Assembly: GCF_000011365.1 (NCBI RefSeq)
Contig: NC_004463.1
Location: 6,620,001-6,684,000 of the forward strand
Direction: 5' to 3'
Length of the DNA: 64,000 nucleotides
Source: Bradyrhizobium diazoefficiens USDA 110
GTDB taxonomy: Bacteria; Pseudomonadota; Alphaproteobacteria; Rhizobiales; Xanthobacteraceae
The number at the start of each line of letters is the position of its first letter. Position 1 is the stretch's first letter. Both the position numbers and the translations under genes were made by a program. The notes under the pieces were generated by a model that saw only the letters and a program-made list of their open reading frames with translations, ran no database searches and had not been told where the DNA came from. Positions 1 through 8,775 of the stretch are shown here, piece after piece.

Positions 1-145
1 CCTCGAGCGCGAATGCGCCGGTCTCGGTCTCAACCAGTCGTACCACGCGCGGCGCCACCACGCGCTCCAGCCCGGCGACGACTGCGCCGGCCACGGTGCC
101 GGTCCAGGCGTCGAGAACGCCGCGAAGGGAATTGAGCGAGCTCAT
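1..145 (-). CDS. GspL-like protein, N-terminal fragment (cut by window edge)
   Basis: An ATG at 145-143 opens a frame that runs off the left edge; about 48 residues are visible, beginning MSSLNSLRGVLDAW. It starts one base after the gspK stop, so it is translationally coupled to the pseudopilin operon. In T2SS loci the gene after gspK is usually gspL, the inner-membrane assembly protein that recruits the GspE ATPase. The visible stretch has no recognisable motif, so the identity comes from gene order only. It could instead be another platform component. Confidence 0.55.
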   Translation of the reverse strand, partial: MSSLNSLRGVLDAWTGTVAGAVVAGLERVVAPRVVRLVETETGAFALE

Positions 146-146
146 C

Positions 147-1061
147 TCACAGAGGCTTTCCGGCCGAGCCGTCGAAGGCGTTGTGCCATGACAATACACG
201 ATAGGGCTCATCGCCGCTTTCGAGAAGTAGGATGACGATCTCGGCCGAGCTCCGGCGATGCGACGGCGCCTCGACGGCGACCGTCAGCCGGTACGCCTTC
301 GAGCCCTCGGTCGTGGCATTGGCGCTGCCGGCGAGCCCGATCAGGGATCGCGGGTCGATATTGGGGTCGGTGCGGTCGCGCAGGACCTGTTGCAGCGTCT
401 CCGGCGTCATGCCGGGCAGGGCCGCCACCACCTGCGGCGCGGCATCCAGCACGTTCACGGTCTTCATGTTGCTGAAGACGGTGACGAAGGGCATCACGCG
501 TTCGACGACGGCGGACGGAATGCCGCGCACGAGCCAGAGCTCGTCGCTGTGCGGAAACGGTGCGTGCCGCGGCAGATAGGACGCACCGAGCGTGCGGTAA
601 TAGGCATCCTCCGGATTGTCCTGTCCGGGCTCGGTCGACGAGCGCCAGGCGAGGATCCGGTCGGCATAGACAGGCGCATCCATCGCGGAGACGCCGAGCG
701 TCGTCATCAGGCCCGCGAGGATCGGCTTCGGCGCCATGTTGAGATCGATGCGTGCCGCCTCCGAGCGGAACGTCACGCTCACCCGGCCGGCTCCGACGCG
801 CGCGTTGAAGGTGCCGCTGGTCGGACGCAGCGCCTCGTCCTGCCCCGTCAGCCGGTAGGCCGCCAGTTCAAGCCCGGCGTTGACCAGCGCATCGGCCTGC
901 ATCCGATCGGCGTTGACGGCGACCGTGACCGCGGTGTTGGTGACATAGGTCAGGTAGATCAGCGCGAGCGCGGCCAGCGCCGCCAGCATCCAGAGCACCA
1001 CGACGACAATGAAGCCGCGGCCATCACCAAGCCTCGCATGATCGTGCCTCGCGCCGCTCAC
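147..1061 (-). CDS. gspK: Type II secretion minor pseudopilin GspK
   Basis: Minor pseudopilin of the type II secretion system, thought to cap the tip of the periplasmic pseudopilus. The prepilin-type leader ends DGRG and is followed by FIVVVVLWML, with no Glu at position +5, as expected of GspK. The rest is a large soluble domain including the DLNMAPK and LDAAPQVVAALPG stretches typical of the family. I chose the GTG at 1061-1059 because it overlaps the gspJ stop in a GTGA junction and gives a leader of ordinary length. The longer open frame to 1142 would add out-of-family sequence. About 304 residues. It lies between gspJ and the gspL-like gene. Confidence 0.88.
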   Translation of the reverse strand: MSGARHDHARLGDGRGFIVVVVLWMLAALAALALIYLTYVTNTAVTVAVNADRMQADALVNAGLELAAYRLTGQDEALRPTSGTFNARVGAGRVSVTFRSEAARIDLNMAPKPILAGLMTTLGVSAMDAPVYADRILAWRSSTEPGQDNPEDAYYRTLGASYLPRHAPFPHSDELWLVRGIPSAVVERVMPFVTVFSNMKTVNVLDAAPQVVAALPGMTPETLQQVLRDRTDPNIDPRSLIGLAGSANATTEGSKAYRLTVAVEAPSHRRSSAEIVILLLESGDEPYRVLSWHNAFDGSAGKPL

Positions 1062-1792
1062 AGCTGCTGCCCCTCCTTCTCCGCCTGTTGCGGCCGGGTG
1101 CGTGCCGTCACGCAGGTCGTCGGATTCTTGGCCCGCGCGCATTCGGCAGGCGCCGTGATGTGGGGGATCACCGCGCCCGAGACCGCCAGCACCTGCCCGC
1201 TGGCGCCGTCACGCACGGTGATGCGGATGCGATCCGGCAGTTGCGGCTGGCCGCGCCAGATCGGCTGCCACTGGCCGTCCGGCCCGGCATAGGCGAAGCT
1301 GACGCGGAACGGCGCGCGGATCAGCACGACCTGGTCGACAAAGCGGATCTGCCCGTCCGTCGGCATCGGCTGGAACGGCGCACGCTCGCGCACCAGCGCG
1401 AGCCCCTGCGCATCGGCCTTCTCGATCAGGCGGATGAATTCGAGGCCCGGACGGGCGCTTGGGCCGAGCGCCGTGCGCAGGAAGGTTACCGACAATTCGG
1501 CGCCGTCGAACAGCGGCACCCTGGCATCGCCGTTGACGGCGATCTGCTCGGCCACCGACAGGTCGGAGACGATGCGGTCGAGCCCGGTCGCCAGGCGCTC
1601 GGCCCGTTGCACCCGGGCGATGCCGCGATTCCAGTTCGGCAGCCATTGCGCCGTCACCGTCGCCAGCGCCGCCAGGATGACCGTCATCAGCAGCGTCGCC
1701 AGCAGCACTTCGAGCAGGGTGAAGCCTGCCTCATCGGCCAGCGCGCGGCGCAGGCGCTTCATGGCCAGGCCCTTGATCGAAAAGCCCCTCAC
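1058..1792 (-). CDS. gspJ: Type II secretion minor pseudopilin GspJ
   Basis: Minor pseudopilin that forms the tip complex with GspH, GspI and GspK. It has a prepilin methylation motif, EAG followed by FTLLEVLLATLLMT, with Glu at +5 and a single hydrophobic helix. The C-terminal domain contains WRGQPQLPDRIRIT, as in GspJ/PulJ. The GTG at 1792 overlaps the gspI stop (GTGA) and has a GAGGG upstream. An ATG at 1762 giving MKRLRRALADEAGF is an alternative start that shortens the leader. 244 residues from the GTG. Confidence 0.88.
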   Translation of the reverse strand: MRGFSIKGLAMKRLRRALADEAGFTLLEVLLATLLMTVILAALATVTAQWLPNWNRGIARVQRAERLATGLDRIVSDLSVAEQIAVNGDARVPLFDGAELSVTFLRTALGPSARPGLEFIRLIEKADAQGLALVRERAPFQPMPTDGQIRFVDQVVLIRAPFRVSFAYAGPDGQWQPIWRGQPQLPDRIRITVRDGASGQVLAVSGAVIPHITAPAECARAKNPTTCVTARTRPQQAEKEGQQL

Positions 1793-2184
1793 TGCGAAGC
1801 CCTCGGCACCAGCTTCACCGTCGTGACCTGGATCGCGCTGCCGTCGGCGCGCTGGAGGCGCAGATTGACGGCCATCGGCACGAAGCGATCGGTGGCGGGA
1901 TTGCCGCCCGGCACGTTCATCGGCGCGACGTCGACGCGCCAGCGGCTGCCGGCAAGCTCGCCGCTCTGCCGGCCGGGCTTCAGCAGGGACCGCGCCGGCA
2001 GGTCCGCAAGCAGGGTCTCGGCGGTGCCGGCGAGGGCCAGATGCTGGTCGATCGCGCGCGTGCCTTTCGCCGTCGTGGCGATGACCGAGCCGATCGTCCC
2101 GAGCACGACCGCGATGATCGCGAGCGCGATCAGCGCCTCGATCAGCGTGAAGCCGGCGGCGTCAGAGCAGCTTCTGCGGGACAA
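1789..2184 (-). CDS. gspI: Type II secretion minor pseudopilin GspI
   Basis: Small minor pseudopilin (131 residues). The leader is SRRSCSDAAG and cleavage is expected before FTLIEALIALAIIAVVLG, which carries Glu at +5. The soluble part is short, as usual for GspI. The best start is a TTG at 2184-2182, supported by a GGAGG about nine bases upstream. This start overlaps the end of gspH by 23 bases. It sits in the tightly overlapping gspG-H-I-J-K series, which implies co-translation and fixed subunit ratios. Confidence 0.85.
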   Translation of the reverse strand: MSRRSCSDAAGFTLIEALIALAIIAVVLGTIGSVIATTAKGTRAIDQHLALAGTAETLLADLPARSLLKPGRQSGELAGSRWRVDVAPMNVPGGNPATDRFVPMAVNLRLQRADGSAIQVTTVKLVPRASQ

Positions 2185-2656
2185 TCTCGACGCCTCCGGT
2201 CAGCCAGTTGACGCGCACCTCATAGCCCATGCCGGGCCGCGCCAGCGCGATCGTCCCCCCGCACGACATGCCCGACGGAAAGAAGTCGATCGACCGCCCC
2301 GTCGCGCGATCGGCACAGCGCGAGGCCAGCGTCGCCTGCACGACCACGTCGCCCGGCAGGCGGATAGTCCGCCCGGTGACGCCGGAGCGGATCGCGCGCG
2401 CTTCCGCGTCCACCTGTGTCGCCACCCTCACCTGCCGGCGCAACGCCGCGTTGCGGTCGGCCTTCAGCAGTGCCGCGGTCTCGACCGCATAACTTTCCAG
2501 CCTGGCGCGCGTCGTCGTGCGCGGGACAGCCGGCAGGATGATCGACGCGAGCAGGCCGATGATCGCGAGCACGCACAGGATCTCGATCAGCGCGAAGCCG
2601 CGCGCATCGCGGATGTCCTCAGCGCGCGCCGCTGACAATGTCGGCTGCCGTTCCAC
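2162..2656 (-). CDS. gspH: Type II secretion minor pseudopilin GspH
   Basis: Minor pseudopilin GspH, about 164 residues. The leader ends RDARG and is followed by FALIEILCVLAIIGLLAS with Glu at +5. The C-terminal region has the SGMSCGGTIALAR stretch with two cysteines. The GTG at 2656 is preferred because AGGAAGG lies five bases upstream. An ATG at 2698 gives 14 extra residues. Either start lies inside the end of gspG, so the two genes overlap and are probably coupled. Confidence 0.83.
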   Translation of the reverse strand: MERQPTLSAARAEDIRDARGFALIEILCVLAIIGLLASIILPAVPRTTTRARLESYAVETAALLKADRNAALRRQVRVATQVDAEARAIRSGVTGRTIRLPGDVVVQATLASRCADRATGRSIDFFPSGMSCGGTIALARPGMGYEVRVNWLTGGVEIVPQKLL

Positions 2657-3071
2657 TGCCGCCTTCCTGACCGTCCGATCCGAGCGAGATGATGTCATAG
2701 GGCGCGCTCGCGCCCGGCGAGCGATAGACATAGACGTGGCCCCAGGGATCGTTGGGCACCACGCCGCCGCGCAGATAAGGCCCGTTCCAGCCGGCCTGGT
2801 TGCTGTTGCGGGTCAGCGCGGCGAGACCCTCGTTCGAGGTCGGATAACGCCCGAGATCGAGATAATAGAGATCGAGCGCGCTGGAAAAGCTCTCGATCTG
2901 GATCTTCGCCGCCTTCGCCTTGGACTCGCTGAGATAGTTTAGCACCCGCGGGCCGACCAGCGCCATGATCATCCCGATGATGGTGATGACGACCAGCATC
3001 TCGACGAGCGTGAAGCCTGCCTCCCCTCGGCCCTGGCGCCGACCGCGCCTTGCGGATGGATGTTTGGTCAC
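2619..3071 (-). CDS. gspG: Type II secretion major pseudopilin GspG
   Basis: Major pseudopilin and main subunit of the periplasmic pseudopilus. The leader ends GRGEAG, followed by FTLVEMLVVITIIGMIMALVG with Glu at +5. The family signature is clear: LDLYYLDLGRYPTSNEGL, WNGPYLRGGVVPNDPWG and a C-terminal DIISLGSDGQEGGSG region that binds calcium in characterised GspG proteins. 150 residues, ordinary length. It starts with GTG preceded by GGGAGA. It lies downstream of gspF and upstream of the overlapping minor pseudopilins. Confidence 0.95.
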   Translation of the reverse strand: MTKHPSARRGRRQGRGEAGFTLVEMLVVITIIGMIMALVGPRVLNYLSESKAKAAKIQIESFSSALDLYYLDLGRYPTSNEGLAALTRNSNQAGWNGPYLRGGVVPNDPWGHVYVYRSPGASAPYDIISLGSDGQEGGSGTAADIVSGAR

Positions 3072-3118
3072 TTCAAGCTTCTCCCGTTCCTTGCCCGTTT
3101 CTTGGCCGTTTCTTGGCC

Positions 3119-4330
3119 CTAACCAACAATCTGGCTCACCGACATCAGCGCCGTCATCACCGAGGTGATCAGGCCGCCGACGACCAGCGAGATCGCGATG
3201 ATCGCCGCCGGTCCCGCAATGCCGACGGCGCGGTCCAGCGTCCGCTGCAATTTGGCTTCGTAGAATTCGGCGACGCGTCCGGACAGCATCGGCAATTGCC
3301 CGGTCTCGTCGCCGAGCCGGAGCATGCGCACCGCCATCGCCGGCAGCGCTTCCGTCTCAGCCAGCGCGTCGGAGAGCTTCGAGCCATGGCGGACACGATC
3401 GGCCGCGTCGCTCCAGACCGCGGACGGCCCCGTCGTCGCCATCATGTCGATCAGGATGCGCAGCGTGGTGGTGAGATTGACGCCGCTGCCGAGCAGCAGG
3501 CCGAGATTGCGGCAGAACAGCGCGGTGCGGTACGCGCTCATGATGTTGCGGATCGCCGGCAGCCGCGTGATCGCATTGGCGATGCCGCGCCGGATGCGCT
3601 CCTGCCGCAGCAGTAGCCATGTCGCGGCGATGGCGGCCGCAAGACCGGCCAGCACCGCGTCGGAATTGCCGCGCAGGAAAGTCGAGATGTTGAGGAACAC
3701 GCCGACGATCGGATCGACCTTGGCACCGAAATCCTGCAACACGCTGGCGAACTGCGGCAGCACGAAAGTCAGGAAGAACAGCAGCACGCAGCCCGCCGCG
3801 CCGAGCACGAACAGCGGATAGCGGATCGCATCCGACAGCCTCCGCCGCAACGCCTCGCTGCGCGTGCGCTCGCCGGCCAGCACCTCCAGCACCTGATCCA
3901 GCGATCCCGAGGCCTCGCCGACCCGCACCAGCGCGATGTACATCGGCGGAAACAGTCCCTCGTGCCGCGCCAGCGCTTCGGCAAAGCTCTCGCCCGAGAC
4001 GACGCGCGAGCGGATGTCGGCCACGACGGGGCGCAGCCGGCCGAGATCGGGATCGGCCGCGAGCAGCTCCAACCCGTCATTGATGCGGGCGCCGGCGCGG
4101 AGCAGCAGCGCGAGATCGCGCGTGAGGATGGTGACGTCTTCCGGCTTCGGCCTGTTGAACAGGCTGACCACGCTGCCGGTCACGCCCCCCTCCTCCGGCG
4201 TGACGTTGTCGACCAGCACGAGGCCGAGCCGCTCGATCCGCTGTGCGACGTCGCCCGGCGCAGGCGCGGCGATGGCGCCGGAGACCAGTTCGCCGTTGGC
4301 GTTGAGGGCGCGGTAGCGATAGTTGGGCAT
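3119..4330 (-). CDS. gspF: Type II secretion inner-membrane platform protein GspF
   Basis: Polytopic platform protein of the T2SS. The N-terminus MPNYRYRALNANGELVSGAI is typical of GspF. Two T2SSF domains follow, each with the family helix pattern (LALLLRAGARINDGLELL; LGLLLGSGVNLTTTLRIL). About three membrane helices are visible, near VLGAAGCVLLFFLTFVLPQF, VLAGLAAAIAATWLLL and the C-terminal IAISLVVGGLITSVMTALMS. The ATG at 4330 is chosen because the longer frame to 4606 reads through the palindromic repeat upstream. About 403 residues. Confidence 0.93.
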   Translation of the reverse strand: MPNYRYRALNANGELVSGAIAAPAPGDVAQRIERLGLVLVDNVTPEEGGVTGSVVSLFNRPKPEDVTILTRDLALLLRAGARINDGLELLAADPDLGRLRPVVADIRSRVVSGESFAEALARHEGLFPPMYIALVRVGEASGSLDQVLEVLAGERTRSEALRRRLSDAIRYPLFVLGAAGCVLLFFLTFVLPQFASVLQDFGAKVDPIVGVFLNISTFLRGNSDAVLAGLAAAIAATWLLLRQERIRRGIANAITRLPAIRNIMSAYRTALFCRNLGLLLGSGVNLTTTLRILIDMMATTGPSAVWSDAADRVRHGSKLSDALAETEALPAMAVRMLRLGDETGQLPMLSGRVAEFYEAKLQRTLDRAVGIAGPAAIIAISLVVGGLITSVMTALMSVSQIVG

Positions 4331-4384
4331 GGGTTCTAAAGCCGAATGAGCTTGGGTCGAATGGATTGGCCGCAAGGTCGGTGC

Positions 4385-4502
4385 ACCTCTCCCGCTTGCG
4401 GGAGAGGTCGGCGCGAAGCGCTGAGTGAGGGTTCTCTCCTCTGGGGGAGCCTTCGTTGTTGAGACACCCTCTCCCCAACCCTCCCTCGCAAGCGGGGGAG
4501 GG
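4385..4502. repeat. Intergenic palindromic repeat element between gspE and gspF
   Basis: Two hairpin-forming units face each other. The first has perfect 11-base arms ACCTCTCCCGC (4385-4395) and GCGGGAGAGGT (4398-4408) around TT. The second has arms CCCTCCCTCGC (4479-4489) and GCGGGGGAGGG (4492-4502) with one mismatch. This matches in style the short palindromes that recur between Bradyrhizobium genes. A related unit lies at 20570-20662. In mRNA the hairpins could separate gspE from gspF expression, but that is inference. Confidence 0.75.
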
Positions 4503-4548
4503 AGCACACCTCCCTCGCCGCGGCATTTGAACCTGATCGCATCATGTT

Positions 4549-6252
4549 CTAGCGCAACGTCGTGACGCGGAAGACCTCGGGCACGGTGGTGAGCCCGGCC
4601 CGGCATTTGGCAACCGCATCCTCCAGCATCGTCGTCATGCCGCCGCGCATCGCGGCGGCGTCGATCGAGTGGGAATCGGTCTGCGGCCCGACCAGCGCGC
4701 GCACCTCGTCGGACATTTCGAGGATCTCGAACACGCCGTTGCGGCCCCGGAAACCCGTGCCGCCGCAGCGCTCGCAGCCGCCGGCCTCGTGCACGACCTC
4801 CCCGGCCTTGAAGCCGATCACCGCAAAGCGCGGGTCCTTGGCGAGATCGGCCTCGCTCAAGCTGTGCGGCACCTTGCAGCGGTCGCAGAGCATGCGCACC
4901 AGCCGCTGCGCCACCACCGCGCGCAGCGTCGACTTGAGCAGGAAGCCCTCGATGCCGAGATCGATCAGGCGCGGCACGGCGGCCGCCGCCGTCTCGGTGT
5001 GCAGCGTCGTCAGCACGAGATGGCCGGTGAGCGCGGCATGGATCGCGATATGCGCGGTCTCGGCGTCGCGGACCTCGCCGACCATGATCACGTCGGGGTC
5101 CTGGCGCACGAAAGCGCGCATGGCCGAGGCGAAGGTCAGCCCGATCGACGGCTTGACCTGGGACTGGTTGATGCCGGGGATCTCGTATTCGACGGGATCC
5201 TCGATCGTGAGTATCTTTCGCGTCGGCTCGTTCAGGATCGACAGCATGGTCGCAAGCGTCGTGGTCTTGCCGCTGCCGGTCGGTCCGGTGACGACGATCA
5301 TGCCGTGCGGCATCGCCAGCAGGCGCGTCATCGCGCTCTCGTCGCGCGCGCCGAGCCCGAGCTTGCTCATCTCCAGCAGGCCGCGGTCGCGCGGCAACAG
5401 GCGGATGACGGCGCTCTCGCCGTGCTGCGTCGGCATGGTCGCGACGCGGACGTCAAGCTCGCTGCGCCCGACGCGCACGCGTGCCGCGCCGTCCTGCGGC
5501 AGCCGCCGCTCGGCGATGTTGAGGCTGGCGAGAATCTTGATGCGCGAGATCAGCGCCTGCGGCGGGATGCCGTGCGGCGACGGCAGCGCGCGCAACAGGC
5601 CGTCGACGCGCATGCGCACCACGAGGCCGCTACGGAACGGCTCGACGTGAATGTCGCTGGCGCGCAAGTCCACCGCGCGCTCCAACAGATCGTTGAGCGC
5701 GCGCACCACCGGCGCACCGCTGGCGAGATCGCGCAGGCTCTCGATGTCGTCGTCGGACTGCTGCGCGACGCTCCTGCCGGTTCGATCGGCATGTGCGTCA
5801 TCGGCATCGGCCCGTTGATCGAGGACCGTCGTAATGTCCTCATATGACGCCACGACGACATCGACCGGCGCTCCGAACACGATTTCGGCGGCGCGAATGG
5901 CCGCGGTGTCGGAGGGATCGGCGACAGCCAGCTGAAAGACGTCAGTCGCCGTACCGCCATTCGTCGCGCTGAAAGGAAAGATGGTGGATTCACGCAGGAA
6001 ACGGCGCGAAAAGCCGTCGAGACGCGGCGTGCCCGCGAGCAGTTGCGGCAGGCTCAGCCGCGGCAGGGCAAAATAGTCGGAGACTTCATCTGCGAATTCG
6101 GCCGCGGAAAGATCGGTGGCCTCCCACAATTCGCGCAAGGGGCGCGTCAGCGCGGGATTGGCTGACTTGTCCACATGGGCGTGCGCCCGCAGCGGCAATG
6201 AGTATTTTTCCAGGAGGAGCTGCCGGAAGCTATCTGCGGAACGGTCGCGCAT
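4549..6252 (-). CDS. gspE: Type II secretion ATPase GspE
   Basis: Cytoplasmic hexameric ATPase that powers pseudopilus assembly. It shows Walker A GPTGSGKTTT, the Asp-box region ILTIEDPVEYEIPG, Walker B DPDVIMVGEVRD and the His box LTGHLVLTTLHT. A zinc-binding CDRC plus CERC pair sits near the C-terminus, as in classical GspE. The N-terminal part (FALPRLSLPQLL, ADPSDTAAIRAAE) is the T2SSE_N-type domain. The ATG at 6252 (MRDRSADSFRQ) is the likeliest start; a TTG start at 6291 would add 13 residues. It is divergent from gspD with about 140 bases between. Confidence 0.93.
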   Translation of the reverse strand: MRDRSADSFRQLLLEKYSLPLRAHAHVDKSANPALTRPLRELWEATDLSAAEFADEVSDYFALPRLSLPQLLAGTPRLDGFSRRFLRESTIFPFSATNGGTATDVFQLAVADPSDTAAIRAAEIVFGAPVDVVVASYEDITTVLDQRADADDAHADRTGRSVAQQSDDDIESLRDLASGAPVVRALNDLLERAVDLRASDIHVEPFRSGLVVRMRVDGLLRALPSPHGIPPQALISRIKILASLNIAERRLPQDGAARVRVGRSELDVRVATMPTQHGESAVIRLLPRDRGLLEMSKLGLGARDESAMTRLLAMPHGMIVVTGPTGSGKTTTLATMLSILNEPTRKILTIEDPVEYEIPGINQSQVKPSIGLTFASAMRAFVRQDPDVIMVGEVRDAETAHIAIHAALTGHLVLTTLHTETAAAAVPRLIDLGIEGFLLKSTLRAVVAQRLVRMLCDRCKVPHSLSEADLAKDPRFAVIGFKAGEVVHEAGGCERCGGTGFRGRNGVFEILEMSDEVRALVGPQTDSHSIDAAAMRGGMTTMLEDAVAKCRAGLTTVPEVFRVTTLR

Positions 6253-6320
6253 CGCATTCACAGCGTTGACCTTGTTACCTGAATGCAACAACTTCGGCGG
6301 TTAAGGAAGGCCCTTTGCCC

Positions 6321-6348
6321 TTGACTTATTTCTTAGCAAAAACATAAT
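6321..6348 (+). promoter_or_regulatory. Predicted sigma-70-like promoter of gspD
   Basis: TTGACT at 6321-6326 is followed 16 bases later by CATAAT at 6343-6348, 41 bases upstream of the gspD ATG. It lies in a clearly AT-richer stretch of the gspE/gspD divergent region. The spacing is one base short of ideal. Confidence 0.5.
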
Positions 6349-6389
6349 CGTGGCGCAAACTATTGCGCGTCCGAACCGAGGGGGATCGG

Positions 6390-8771
6390 ATGCAATTTTC
6401 AATCACTTCCAGCGTTGGCAGGCGTATTTTGTTCGAGGTGGTCCAGCCGCTCTTGCGCCTCCGCTCAGCGTTGCCCGGAACGCTCATCCTACTATCGGCC
6501 TCCTTCCTGCTCGGCGCCTGCATCGTCACCGCCGACCAGTCGATCGAGGCCGATCCAAAGGATCCGCGCGCGCAGGACATCGCCGACAAGATCCGCTCCC
6601 TCGATCTCCAGCCGCGGCAACCTGGGGATGCGGGCGCGGGCGGCCTTGCCCAGGCGAAATCGTCCAAACCTGCGATCTATCTCAGCGATGGTGCAACGCC
6701 GCAGGGCGGCGCGCTTGCCGAGCGCGACGATGGCGGCGGCAGCGGCTATGACCTCAATTTCGAGAACGCCCCGGTCGCGACCGTCGCAAAGGTCATCCTA
6801 GGTGACGTACTCAACGTCGGCTACACGATCGACCCGCGCGTGCAGGGAACGGTGACGCTGGCCTCGGTGCGGCCCGTGCCCAAGGCGGACGCGCTCTACG
6901 TGCTGGAGAACGCGCTACGCATGTCCGGTGTCGCGCTAGTCCGCGACCGCACCGGCTACCGCCTGCTGCCGGCGCCGGAAGCCGGTCCCGGCGGGATCGA
7001 CCGTTCGTTGAACGCCGCGGCCGGCCAGGGCATCACGGTGGTGCCGCTGCGCTATGTCTCGGCCCAGAACATCTTCAAGCTGCTCGACGCGTTCGGTGTG
7101 AAGGCCTCGACCATGCGTCCCGACAGCGCCCGCAACACGGTGATCGTCAGCGGCAGCGGCAGCGACCGCGCGACCGCGGTCGACACCATTCTCTCCTTCG
7201 ACGCGGACTGGATGCGCGGTCAGTCCGTCGGCATCTTCCCTGTGCGCAACTCCTCGCCCGAGCCCGTCATCAGCGAGATCGAGAAGATCATGGATTCCGG
7301 TGACGGCGGCATCAGCCAGAACGTGATCAAGTTCCAGCCGATCTCGCGGCTCAATTCGATCCTCGTGGTGAGCCAGAAGCCGGAATACCTCAAGCGCGCG
7401 CAGACGTGGATCGCGCGGCTCGATCGCTCCGACACCGAAGGGGTGAACCTGAAGTCCTATCCGCTGCGCTACGGCAATTCCAAGCTGATCGTGGCGCTGC
7501 TGAACGAGATGCTGCTGAGCCAGAGCGGGACGAGCAGCTCGTCGCTCGACAACGCCTCGAGCCAGATCTCGCCCGGCGCGGGGATCTCGACCTCGTCGTC
7601 GGGCAATCCGGTGGCGGCGCTGAGCGCGCTGCCGACCGCCGGCGCGGGCGCCGCAACGCCGGTCACCGCACCTGCGGGATCATCGCTCAGCGCCCGCCCC
7701 GCGCCGTCGATGTCCGCAACTCCGGGGCAGGACAACACTCCCGGCGGAATCTCGGGCGGCGGGGCGAAGGCGGGCCCCAACGGCATCCTCCAGAACGTGC
7801 GGATCACCGCCGACGTCACCAACAACGCCGTGCTCGTCTACGCCAACCAGGAGTCACAGCGCATCGTCGAGCAGACCATCCGGCAGATCGACCGGCCGCA
7901 GCGCCAGATCGCGATCGAGGCGACGATCGCCGAGGTGACGCTGAACGACCAGTTGAACTATGGCGTGCAGTTCTTCCTGGCGAGCCAGAAAGGCTCGATC
8001 TCCAACACCATTTCGGGCGTCAGCAACAGCGCCACGATCGGCAGCAACACCGAGCCGGCGAGCAATGCGGTCAATGCCGCCGCCGGCGCCCTGCTCGGCC
8101 GCGCGCTGCCCGGCTTCAACTTCCTGATCGGCGCCGAGAACTCGCCGCGCGTCGTGCTCGATGCGCTGCACGGCATCACCAACGTCAAGGTGCTGTCGAA
8201 CCCGTCGCTGGTGGTGCTCGACAACCAGGCCGCGACCTTGCAGGTCGGCGACCAGGTGCCGTTCTCGACGGGCACCGCGACGGTGCTGACCGCCAACAAC
8301 ACCGTGGTCAACACCATCGACTACAAGAACACCGGCATCATCCTGCGCGTGCTGCCGCGCGCCAACGCCAATGGCAACGTCGTGCTCGACATCGAGCAGG
8401 AGATCTCGAGCGTGGCCGCAGGCAGTGCCAACTCGTTGACGCCGACGATCTCGCAGCGCCGGGTCAAGAGCTCGATCGCGGTGACGAGCGGGCAGACCGT
8501 GCTGCTCGCCGGCCTGATCAGCGAGACCGAGAACAGGCAGCGCCAGGGCCTGCCGATCCTGGATTCCATTCCCGGCATGGGCGACGCCTTCTCGCACCAG
8601 ACCACCGCGCGCGCGCGCACCGAGCTGATCCTGTTCATCCGTCCGACCGTGATCAAGGACGGCGTCGATGCGCATGTCATCGCCGAGGAGATGCGCACCA
8701 AGATGAACGGCCGCCTGGTCGGCACCAGCAATCCCGTGGTCACCGTGAGCCCGCCCAAGGCGGCGCGCTGA
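6390..8771 (+). CDS. gspD: Type II secretion outer-membrane secretin GspD
   Basis: Secretin that forms the outer-membrane channel, about 793 residues. N0/N1-N3 domains come first (FENAPVATVAKVILGDVLNVGYTID; VVPLRYVSAQNIFKLLDAFG). A Ser/Gly/Pro-rich insert around residues 370-460 interrupts N3. The secretin domain follows, with VKVLSNPSLVVLDNQAATLQVGDQVP and the C-terminal VTSGQTVLLAGLISE. The ATG at 6390 has a GGGGGA upstream. LLGAC at residues 41-44 is a lipobox, so this secretin may be lipidated at Cys44 rather than carry an ordinary signal peptide. It heads the plus-strand half of the locus, followed by the prepilin peptidase gene. Confidence 0.93.
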   Translation: MQFSITSSVGRRILFEVVQPLLRLRSALPGTLILLSASFLLGACIVTADQSIEADPKDPRAQDIADKIRSLDLQPRQPGDAGAGGLAQAKSSKPAIYLSDGATPQGGALAERDDGGGSGYDLNFENAPVATVAKVILGDVLNVGYTIDPRVQGTVTLASVRPVPKADALYVLENALRMSGVALVRDRTGYRLLPAPEAGPGGIDRSLNAAAGQGITVVPLRYVSAQNIFKLLDAFGVKASTMRPDSARNTVIVSGSGSDRATAVDTILSFDADWMRGQSVGIFPVRNSSPEPVISEIEKIMDSGDGGISQNVIKFQPISRLNSILVVSQKPEYLKRAQTWIARLDRSDTEGVNLKSYPLRYGNSKLIVALLNEMLLSQSGTSSSSLDNASSQISPGAGISTSSSGNPVAALSALPTAGAGAATPVTAPAGSSLSARPAPSMSATPGQDNTPGGISGGGAKAGPNGILQNVRITADVTNNAVLVYANQESQRIVEQTIRQIDRPQRQIAIEATIAEVTLNDQLNYGVQFFLASQKGSISNTISGVSNSATIGSNTEPASNAVNAAAGALLGRALPGFNFLIGAENSPRVVLDALHGITNVKVLSNPSLVVLDNQAATLQVGDQVPFSTGTATVLTANNTVVNTIDYKNTGIILRVLPRANANGNVVLDIEQEISSVAAGSANSLTPTISQRRVKSSIAVTSGQTVLLAGLISETENRQRQGLPILDSIPGMGDAFSHQTTARARTELILFIRPTVIKDGVDAHVIAEEMRTKMNGRLVGTSNPVVTVSPPKAAR

Positions 8772-8775
8772 CGGC